From contig JAUUYO010000073.1 in NCBI GenBank assembly GCA_030590405.1, positions 1-13,408 of the forward strand: DNA of 13,408 nucleotides, in the 5' to 3' direction. The notes beneath the pieces are model-generated. The model saw nothing but the letters and a program-made list of their open reading frames with translations. It was not told the origin of the DNA and did no database searches. How positions within the stretch are numbered: the stretch's first letter is position 1; the number at the start of each line of letters is the position of its first letter. This document shows, piece after piece, positions 1 through 5,020 of this stretch. The position numbers and the translations under genes are program-made. Origin of the DNA: Kangiellaceae bacterium. Its GTDB lineage: Bacteria; Pseudomonadota; Gammaproteobacteria; Enterobacterales; Kangiellaceae.

Positions 1-1067
1 AGTCCTGCATCAATCAAAGCTTTTCTGATCTCACCCTCACCGGATGTTTTCGAGGTCAACGCTCCTTTTGCCAAAACAAAACCTGCTTGACCACTCGGTG
101 CCAGGTGATACATAAAGTGCTGTATCCATGCGTAGTTGGCATTTCCAACGGGCGGTGTGCCATATTGCCAACGTCCATCCTTACGCAGTAAATCACCATT
201 CCAATCACTCACATTAAATGGTGGGTTTGCGATAATATAATCTACTTTGGTATCTTTATGAGCATCATTCAAGAAAGATCCTTCGTTATTCCATTTAACC
301 TGTGAGCTATCAATACCTCGGATAGCCAGATTCATTTTTGCTAATCGCCATGTGGTCTGATTACTTTCTTGCCCATAAATAGAGATGTCGTTAATTTTAC
401 CTTGGTGGTCAGCAACAAATTTTTCTGATTGCACAAACATTCCACCCGAGCCGCAGCAAGGATCTAGCACTCGCCCTTTGAACGGCTCCAACATTTCTAC
501 CAGCAACTCAACAACACTTCTTGGCGTGTAGAACTGCCCACCTTTTTTACCTTCGGCTAAGGCAAATTCACCCAAAAAATATTCAAACACATGCCCCAAT
601 ATATCAGCACTGCGAGACTTGGCATCACCTAAAGCAATATTGCTAATCAGGTCAATTAATTCACCCAAACTGGTTGGGTCAAGGTTTTGTCTGGCATAGA
701 CTTTAGGCAACACCCCTTTTAATGAGGTATTTTCCTTTTCAATGGCATCCATTGCCTCATCAACCGTTTTACCAATAGTAGGTTGCTTAGCATTACCTTT
801 TAAAAAAGCCCATCGTGCATCTTGAGGTACAAAAAACACATTCTCTGCTTTATATTCATCTTTGTCTTCAGGATCGGCTCCTGTCAGCTCACCTTCACCG
901 GCTTTTAACCTTGCATATAACTCTTCAAAGGCATCAGATATATATTTAAGAAAGATCAGTCCCAATACAACATGTTTGTATTCTGCGGCATCAATATTTT
1001 TTCTAAGTTTATCGGCAGCTTTCCAAAGCTGTTTTTCTATAGGCTCTGCATTTTTGGCCTTTGCCAT
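1..1067 (-). CDS. hsdM: Type I restriction-modification DNA methyltransferase subunit (HsdM), C-terminus beyond window
   Basis: This is the N6-adenine methyltransferase subunit of a type I restriction-modification system. With HsdS it methylates a bipartite DNA target from S-adenosylmethionine, and with HsdR it forms the restriction complex. About 355 residues are visible; the family is usually near 500, so roughly the last third lies off the left edge. Residues about 8-130 match the helical HsdM N-terminal domain. The methylase domain follows, with the AdoMet motif DPCCGSGG at residues 202-209 and the catalytic NPPF tetrapeptide at 281-284. The ATG at 1067 is supported by a GGAG Shine-Dalgarno 6-7 bases upstream and by the usual MAKAKN-type N-terminus. 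HsdS and HsdR would be expected further left; neither is in the window. Family assignment is very secure; the recognition sequence cannot be inferred. Confidence 0.96.
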   Translation of the reverse strand, partial: MAKAKNAEPIEKQLWKAADKLRKNIDAAEYKHVVLGLIFLKYISDAFEELYARLKAGEGELTGADPEDKDEYKAENVFFVPQDARWAFLKGNAKQPTIGKTVDEAMDAIEKENTSLKGVLPKVYARQNLDPTSLGELIDLISNIALGDAKSRSADILGHVFEYFLGEFALAEGKKGGQFYTPRSVVELLVEMLEPFKGRVLDPCCGSGGMFVQSEKFVADHQGKINDISIYGQESNQTTWRLAKMNLAIRGIDSSQVKWNNEGSFLNDAHKDTKVDYIIANPPFNVSDWNGDLLRKDGRWQYGTPPVGNANYAWIQHFMYHLAPSGQAGFVLAKGALTSKTSGEGEIRKALIDAG

Positions 1068-1221
1068 GCAATTCTCCGGTTTATTAAAATATTTCTACAA
1101 CTATGCAAGCTGTATAATAATAACTTTATCGTTTGAAATTTTTAGAATTTATCGATAAAAAGACAAAAAATCTATCCTTAATTTTCAGAATCGAAGTAAT
1201 CAGAATTATTGATATTCTCTA
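1068..1221 (-). promoter_or_regulatory. AT-rich leader of hsdM with a 12-bp palindrome
   Basis: The stretch upstream of hsdM is strongly AT-rich. It contains a perfect 12-bp palindrome, TTTATCGATAAA, at 1148-1159. A second copy of the half-site TTTATCG lies at 1125-1131, 23 bases away. Minus-strand TATTAT/TATACA sequences at 1111-1122 could serve as a -10 box, but no convincing -35 stands at the right distance. The palindrome is a plausible operator, perhaps for the HTH protein encoded upstream. That link is inference only. Confidence 0.3.
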
Positions 1222-1332
1222 TTATCCTGATAAAGCTTCGTTACTGTTTGCATAAATAGTCAGCAATAGACCGTCATTTCCTATCATCCTATATTCAGGG
1301 TCAACACCACTGTTCCTTTTACTTTCTAACAT
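1222..1332 (-). CDS. Possible 36-residue small protein, coupled to the preceding gene
   Basis: A short frame runs from an ATG at 1332 to a TAA at 1222 and encodes 36 residues (MLESKRNSGVDPEYRM..., ending NEALSG). Its ATG overlaps the TAA of the preceding 97-residue gene as TAATG, the classic arrangement for translational coupling. An in-frame stop lies a few codons upstream, so this ATG is the natural start. The composition is soluble and mixed, with no membrane segment, Cys motif or recognisable domain. It sits between the 97-residue unknown and hsdM. I do not recognise it. It could be a real microprotein of the hsdM operon, a decayed C-terminus, or chance; the exact overlap favours the first only modestly. 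Confidence 0.35.
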   Translation of the reverse strand: MLESKRNSGVDPEYRMIGNDGLLLTIYANSNEALSG

Positions 1333-1625
1333 TATTTTAGGTACTCGTTATCCATTGGTTTTGTAGTGAGTAGTAATGCACCAACGACTGTCAGATGTTG
1401 AAGTTTGTTACCTTGTGATTTAATAAGTTTTAGATTTTCAAGGCTCTCATTCATAGACATTGAAAGGCTTCTAAAACGAGTACATAAATCTTCATTCACG
1501 TCTGTTACAAGCGCATTTTTTAACGACAACACTTCAAATTCTCTGAACAAATACGCCCTATTAAAGAAATCATCTGCTTGAAATAAAGCAATATCATCAA
1601 TGAATTGTTCAACACGACTTTGCAA
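1332..1625 (-). CDS. Hypothetical protein, 97 residues, helical, TTG start
   Basis: I do not recognise the family. The product is 97 residues, charged and apparently mostly alpha-helical, with no transmembrane segment and no Cys or His cluster. It begins one base after the TGA of the HTH gene. The only start near the 5' end of the frame is TTG at 1625, because an in-frame TAG lies five codons further upstream. A GTGGAA stretch just before it may act as a weak ribosome-binding site, or translation may re-initiate from the HTH stop. A shorter product from an internal Met (around residue 55) is possible. Its stop overlaps the ATG of a 36-residue ORF, so three small genes appear to be translated in relay ahead of hsdM. 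A role in regulating or accompanying the methylase is inference from position. Confidence 0.6.
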   Translation of the reverse strand: MQSRVEQFIDDIALFQADDFFNRAYLFREFEVLSLKNALVTDVNEDLCTRFRSLSMSMNESLENLKLIKSQGNKLQHLTVVGALLLTTKPMDNEYLK

Positions 1626-1626
1626 T

Positions 1627-1830
1627 TCATTTTTCCACTAAAACGTTAATTTGGTTCCCGTTCTCTAACCATCGATCAATTGCCTGTTTACCAAATCGCC
1701 ATTGTTTACCAAGTTTTTGGCCGGGAATGCGTCCTTCCTGAACTAATTTATACACTGTTGACTTGGATATTTTAAGATAAACCGACAGTTCATCTAATGT
1801 CATTACATCGTTATTAATTTGATTCGGCAA
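1627..1830 (-). CDS. Excisionase-family (MerR-like) helix-turn-helix DNA-binding protein
   Basis: This 67-residue protein is essentially one winged-helix domain of the excisionase/HTH_17 type. Residues 11-55 read as a domain-defining first helix (TLDELSVYLKIS), the turn and recognition helix (KSTVYKLVQEG), the RIPGQKLGKQWRF wing and a final AIDRWL helix. Such proteins bind DNA and act as transcription regulators or recombination directionality factors. No integrase is in the window, so a regulator of the downstream hsdM cluster is more likely than a phage Xis; this is inference. The full-length start is TTG at 1830, with an AGGG ribosome-binding site nine bases upstream. An ATG at 1803 (residue 10) would still leave the domain intact but has no Shine-Dalgarno. 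The stop is separated from the next gene by one base. Confidence 0.85.
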   Translation of the reverse strand: MPNQINNDVMTLDELSVYLKISKSTVYKLVQEGRIPGQKLGKQWRFGKQAIDRWLENGNQINVLVEK

Positions 1831-1930
1831 AGGATAATACCCTAAATGTGACAGTTGGAGTTATATAGCAGTAATTACTAGTTAATCACCATTAATAACT
1901 GCATGATAGCATTGTATACCATTTAATCAA

Positions 1931-1977
1931 GACTGACTGACTGGCTGGCTGGTGTCTAATCAAAGTTTGTCTAATCA
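1931..1977. repeat. Tetranucleotide tandem repeat and 10-bp direct repeats upstream of the HTH gene
   Basis: Three GACT units are followed by two GGCT units at 1931-1950. The 10-base sequence TGTCTAATCA then occurs at 1953-1962 and again at 1968-1977, so the copies start 15 bases apart. The block lies about 100-150 bases upstream of the HTH gene, in the 270-base gap after hipA. The gap otherwise holds no convincing gene or terminator. Slippage, a regulator binding site, or a scar of past rearrangement could all explain it. Confidence 0.6.
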
Positions 1978-2101
1978 CAGTTGACTTAAATCGAATAGAA
2001 AAGACTATTGCCTTTTTCTAACCAAAAGCATGACATCAAGTTGATCCATTTTAACTAAACGAATCACCTGCGCTATATCGCAATTTGTAATATTGTTATC
2101 A

Positions 2102-3427
2102 CTAAGCGGTTAACTTTCTCGATTGTTTTAGCATACCGTCAAAAATACGCCCCGCCACCGAGCCAGGAAATTGCTCGGGAATCATTGCATTCACTTCCTC
2201 AACAACCTGTTCAGTTTTATTGATAATTAGGTCAATCAGTGAATAGGCAATGTCAGCCGAAAAACCTACTTGAGTTCCTTGTTTAACAAAATGTCGACGC
2301 TGTATTTCGTTGATCCGATAGTAATTTTTTTTGCTACCTTTTATCGCCATTGCTAATTTTGCTTTTTGCTCAGCTATTTGATTGTTCTTTTTTCCAATGA
2401 CCGGCAGCGCGGATAATACGTCATATAGAGGGGCTAGCTCATAGTTATCCTTTGAATGATGCTGAATGCTGAAATTCTTGGCGTGGCCATCGGTCGCATA
2501 TAATAGCCAAAAGAGTATTTGTGTTACGAAAAAAATCTGTCTATCGACCAGTGCTTCTACTGAACCGTCCAGTATTCGCATACAGTCAGCAATGCTAGGA
2601 CCACCGTCGCTCTGATACTTGAGCAATGGTGAGATTCCTTTCGCTTGACACATGTCTTCTTGGGGTATTCTCTTTATCCAGCGGCTATCCGATGATAGCT
2701 CCCTATCAAATCGATCCACCACTAATGTTTTTTGGTCTTCAAACAGGGCTATTTCGCAGTTAGCAACTGGTAGCCCGAACGCTTCAATGATTTTAGAGCA
2801 AAGCCATTCGTTTTCGACCGACTCGTTCATATCGGCTTTCATATGTCCAACAAGTCCGAGCGGTAGCTTTAAGATATGGGTAGTTGGTGTTGCACCGATC
2901 GGCAAGCACCATTGATTCTCGTGCCAAAGTAATGCGGTTTTTTCTTGTGCACCAGCGAGCGACAACCTTAATTCCCCATCCTCGCGGCCATGCCCAAGGG
3001 GATTGCCGGAAACAGTTTTTCTGAGTATATCCGCCACCCGCGCCTCCTCTAATGGCTCAAATATGATCGAGTCCACGCCTTCTGGTACTTCTTCCGGTCT
3101 CAATAACTGAACCGCTCCCACGCAATCGCGACCTAATTCAACTAATAAATCAAAAGGGGAGGCACTGTTAGTTCCGAATTTATTTGCCAAACGCTCTCTA
3201 ATGTCCCGGCTATCTGGCAACAGGTTATCAAAGTAATATTGTACTACTTCGCCGCGAAACGCCTGGTTGCCGGGTGTGAATGGTAAAGATAATGATAAGG
3301 GGCGGCCGCGTTCGCTTTCGATCCAAGAATCATCGTATTTTAACTCCTCCTGGCCACCCTTACGCTTCCATGTTCCGACGAATTCGCCGTTTAACCAAAT
3401 GTTTAATTCATTTAAGCGGCGAGCCAT
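2102..3427 (-). CDS. hipA: HipA serine/threonine kinase toxin of a HipBA toxin-antitoxin system
   Basis: HipA kinases inactivate glutamyl-tRNA synthetase (GltX) by phosphorylation; the uncharged tRNA triggers the stringent response and dormancy. The product is 441 residues from the ATG at 3427, close to E. coli HipA (440), and is recognisably similar throughout. Shared landmarks are ARG/GRPLSLSLP and FFDNLLPDS-like motifs near the N-terminus, the SLAGAQEKTALL loop (Ser156, matching autophosphorylated Ser150), THILKLP with Lys187 (Lys181), PQEDMCQ, ATDGHAKNFS with catalytic Asp313 (Asp309), and APLYDV with metal-binding Asp336 (Asp332). All catalytic residues are present, so the kinase looks active. 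The chosen ATG overlaps the hipB stop as TAATG and has AGGA nine bases upstream. An ATG six bases earlier (3433) has the same AGGA only three bases away, which is too tight. Equivalences to E. coli are from memory. Confidence 0.95.
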   Translation of the reverse strand: MARRLNELNIWLNGEFVGTWKRKGGQEELKYDDSWIESERGRPLSLSLPFTPGNQAFRGEVVQYYFDNLLPDSRDIRERLANKFGTNSASPFDLLVELGRDCVGAVQLLRPEEVPEGVDSIIFEPLEEARVADILRKTVSGNPLGHGREDGELRLSLAGAQEKTALLWHENQWCLPIGATPTTHILKLPLGLVGHMKADMNESVENEWLCSKIIEAFGLPVANCEIALFEDQKTLVVDRFDRELSSDSRWIKRIPQEDMCQAKGISPLLKYQSDGGPSIADCMRILDGSVEALVDRQIFFVTQILFWLLYATDGHAKNFSIQHHSKDNYELAPLYDVLSALPVIGKKNNQIAEQKAKLAMAIKGSKKNYYRINEIQRRHFVKQGTQVGFSADIAYSLIDLIINKTEQVVEEVNAMIPEQFPGSVAGRIFDGMLKQSRKLTA

Positions 3428-3828
3428 TACCATTTTTCCTTTTTACTTGTCTTTTTCATCACTGACGTTTTTTTATTACTAGCCTTTTTAGGATCAACAA
3501 ACTTACGAGTTTTGTTGCTTAGAGCACTATCTGAACTGACGCTCGACAACTTTGAAAATACTTGTGCCAAATGGCTCTTAGTTGTTTTCTTGTTTGTTGA
3601 TGTCGATGAGGTGGCTGAATCCCGAAGGCAGAGTTTGATTCCGAGAAGTCCAAGTACTTTAAATAATCGGTCGACTGTGACATTCTGAGGCGCGGACTCC
3701 AACTTCTGATAAGTCTGTTGCGATACTCCGAGCATATCTGCCATGTCCTGTTGCGTCAGGTCTTGGGACTTTCGAAATCCTTTCAGAATAGGTTTTAACT
3801 GATCTAGAGTATTAATAGTGTGTAGCAT
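3427..3828 (-). CDS. hipB: HipB-like XRE-family antitoxin with a long basic C-terminal tail
   Basis: This is the antitoxin and autorepressor of the hipBA operon. Residues about 12-70 form a XRE/Cro-type helix-turn-helix domain: LTQQDMADMLGVSQQTYQKLE covers the two core helices, and the following VTVDRLFKVLGLLGIKL segment matches the hydrophobic part and terminal beta strand of HipB. E. coli HipB is only 88 residues; this protein is 133. The extra part (residues about 72-133) is low-complexity, rich in Lys, Ser and Thr, and probably disordered. It nevertheless ends in EKW, recalling the C-terminal EW of E. coli HipB, whose flexible tail is the Lon degradation signal. The ATG at 3828 follows a weak AGG six bases upstream. 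The stop overlaps the hipA start, implying coupled translation. Confidence 0.92.
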   Translation of the reverse strand: MLHTINTLDQLKPILKGFRKSQDLTQQDMADMLGVSQQTYQKLESAPQNVTVDRLFKVLGLLGIKLCLRDSATSSTSTNKKTTKSHLAQVFSKLSSVSSDSALSNKTRKFVDPKKASNKKTSVMKKTSKKEKW

Positions 3829-3857
3829 AGGGAACCTATCAATTACATCTTATTGGT

Positions 3858-3874
3858 TGTAATGTTACATTACA
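3858..3874. promoter_or_regulatory. Candidate HipB operator O1, palindrome TGTAATG-TTA-CATTACA
   Basis: This is a perfect 7-bp inverted repeat with a 3-base centre, of form TGTA-N9-TACA. It lies immediately downstream of the hipB -10 box and touches its last base, so a bound repressor would cover the transcription start. Isolated half-sites (ATTACA at 3842-3847) lie nearby. HipB in E. coli also represses its operon through several palindromes, but with a different sequence (TATCC-N8-GGATA). The assignment is by position and symmetry. Confidence 0.6.
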
Positions 3875-3902
3875 GTATATAGGCTGTTTATCTATTTTAC
3901 AA
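3874..3902 (-). promoter_or_regulatory. Sigma70-type promoter of hipBA
   Basis: On the minus strand, TTGTAA (3902-3897) and TATACT (3879-3874) form -35 and -10 boxes with an exact 17-base spacer. Transcription would start around 3867, about 40 bases before the hipB ATG at 3828. It is the clearest promoter in the window and is flanked on both sides by matching palindromes. Confidence 0.65.
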
Positions 3903-3911
3903 CTTATTAGG

Positions 3912-3928
3912 TGTATTTTAATTATACA
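3912..3928. promoter_or_regulatory. Candidate HipB operator O2, palindrome TGTAT-N7-ATACA
   Basis: This second 17-base element has the same TGTA-N9-TACA outline as O1. It lies ten bases upstream of the hipB -35 box, and its centre is 54 bases from that of O1, about five helical turns. Two sites on the same face of the helix either side of the promoter suit cooperative or looping repression by a dimeric HTH antitoxin. It is weaker than O1 because only five bases per arm are paired. Confidence 0.5.
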
Positions 3929-4069
3929 AACTATATGCTGTATTCTTGAAAACACAATTTGGCCGGCTTAGCCACCAGACCAGCGCCAGGGACGTCCATT
4001 TACGCTGGTATTAAATAAAACCCAGGCGATTTTTACTGAAGACAATAAAACGCTACAAAAAGCCAGAAG

Positions 4070-4258
4070 ATGCCTGAACAAACTCAAGAAGATAAAGAGT
4101 TCACTTTGACGCTGTTCAATCAAACGTATCCTGATAAGAGAAAAATAATGACTTATAACAAAACTGGCCGTAACGATCCCTGCCCATGTGGTAGCGGCAA
4201 GAAATATAAAAAATGCTGCTGGGTAGCGATTAACCTGATCTGTTGCAGTTTCATCTGA
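4070..4258 (+). CDS. Small SEC-C motif (zinc-binding) protein
   Basis: The frame contains a textbook SEC-C motif, GRNDPCPCGSGKKYKKCC, the Zn-binding element first known from the SecA C-terminus and common on stand-alone small proteins. The ligands are the CxC and terminal CC pairs. From the ATG at 4070 the product is 62 residues, but no Shine-Dalgarno fits that start, and a different frame looks coding-like across its first 40 bases. The ATG at 4148 would give a 36-residue protein that is almost entirely SEC-C plus a short hydrophobic tail with another Cys pair (ICCSFI), and may be the real start. This is the only plus-strand gene in the window. It converges on the TPR-like gene with one base between stop codons. 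It may be a fragment of a larger SEC-C protein. Function unknown. Confidence 0.6.
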   Translation: MPEQTQEDKEFTLTLFNQTYPDKRKIMTYNKTGRNDPCPCGSGKKYKKCCWVAINLICCSFI

Positions 4259-4259
4259 A

Positions 4260-4943
4260 TTAAGGAGACAGCAATCCCTGCATATTATTACTCATTATTT
4301 CTGTCATTAGCGTGAAAGTTGCTGGCGAATCTGGTGCAATTTCGCTCAAGATCAAGTAACTATGCAACAGTTTCTCTTTATCACCACTCCACGCATAATA
4401 TCGCCCAGCAATGGAGTGGGTTGCACTCACTTCTGAAACATGAAAAACATTTCGTTCTGGGTAAAGTAGTTTAAGGTCAAAATGACAACCAAACAACTGA
4501 TAAACTTGTTCGTATTCATCCTGCTTAATATATAGCTCTGCCATTTGAGTCAACGCAAATAGATATTTTGGGTGCCTGGCTAGTTGCGCTCGAACTTCCT
4601 TTTCAAACACTTCTGATTGACCGTTGTACTGATGGGCTGCAACGAGAAAATTCCCCAATCCTTTATCTTCGGGATATTCATTCACCAGATCAGTTAGTTC
4701 TCCAATAAACTTTTCAGGTGTTTTAGCCAAGTGATTAAATATATACTCTTTTCGCTGAGCTATTTTTTCTGGTAATTTAATATTATCTTCATCAAATAGC
4801 GGCTCCCAGGTAATGCTATATCCGAGTTTTTCATGTTCCGGCATTGCTTTTAATTGTTGATACAATTTCGCCTTTTGCTTTTTTAGTATTAATTTTTTCT
4901 TTACCGCTTTTTTGCGCGCATTTTTATCTTTTTTATTACTCAC
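4260..4943 (-). CDS. Hypothetical TPR-like helical protein with basic N-terminus
   Basis: The 227-residue product is not one I can name. Residues 1-32 are extremely Lys-rich and look like a basic, possibly nucleic-acid-binding tail. From about 76 on, helix pairs resemble degenerate tetratricopeptide repeats: roughly 78-105, 112-150 (including HPKYLFALTQMAELYIKQDEY) and 175-207 (AGRYYAWSGDKEKLL followed by SEIAPDSP). TPR arrays normally mediate protein-protein contacts. The start is GTG at 4943, with a strong AAGGGG ribosome-binding site five bases upstream. It follows the SNF2-type gene by 77 bases on the same strand with no visible terminator, so the two may be co-transcribed and the protein could be a partner of the translocase. 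That is inference from order. No signal peptide or membrane segment is visible. Confidence 0.75.
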   Translation of the reverse strand: MSNKKDKNARKKAVKKKLILKKQKAKLYQQLKAMPEHEKLGYSITWEPLFDEDNIKLPEKIAQRKEYIFNHLAKTPEKFIGELTDLVNEYPEDKGLGNFLVAAHQYNGQSEVFEKEVRAQLARHPKYLFALTQMAELYIKQDEYEQVYQLFGCHFDLKLLYPERNVFHVSEVSATHSIAGRYYAWSGDKEKLLHSYLILSEIAPDSPATFTLMTEIMSNNMQGLLSP

Positions 4944-5020
4944 TTGATCCCCTTATGGTGATTACATTTAGTTTTAATGTTATTAGTTGTTGCCAACATT
5001 CCTGATATGTTTGGTCGGTA

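Noticed and set aside
862..1158. Plus-strand open frame opposite the hsdM 5' end
   Set aside because: It lies almost wholly antisense to a secure hsdM coding region and has no ribosome-binding site or domain.
1627..1830. Phage excisionase marking a prophage end
   Set aside because: No integrase, tRNA attachment site or phage structural gene is visible; HTH_17 proteins are common chromosomal regulators.
1931..1977. CRISPR-like repeat
   Set aside because: Units are four or ten bases with no regular 25-40 base repeats or spacers, and no cas genes.
2005..2112. Open minus-strand frame of about 35 codons just after hipA, reading ...IAQVIRLVKMDQLDVMLLVRKRQ
   Set aside because: It has no convincing start or ribosome-binding site, and frames this long are common by chance in AT-rich DNA. 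The first ATG leaves only 14 residues.
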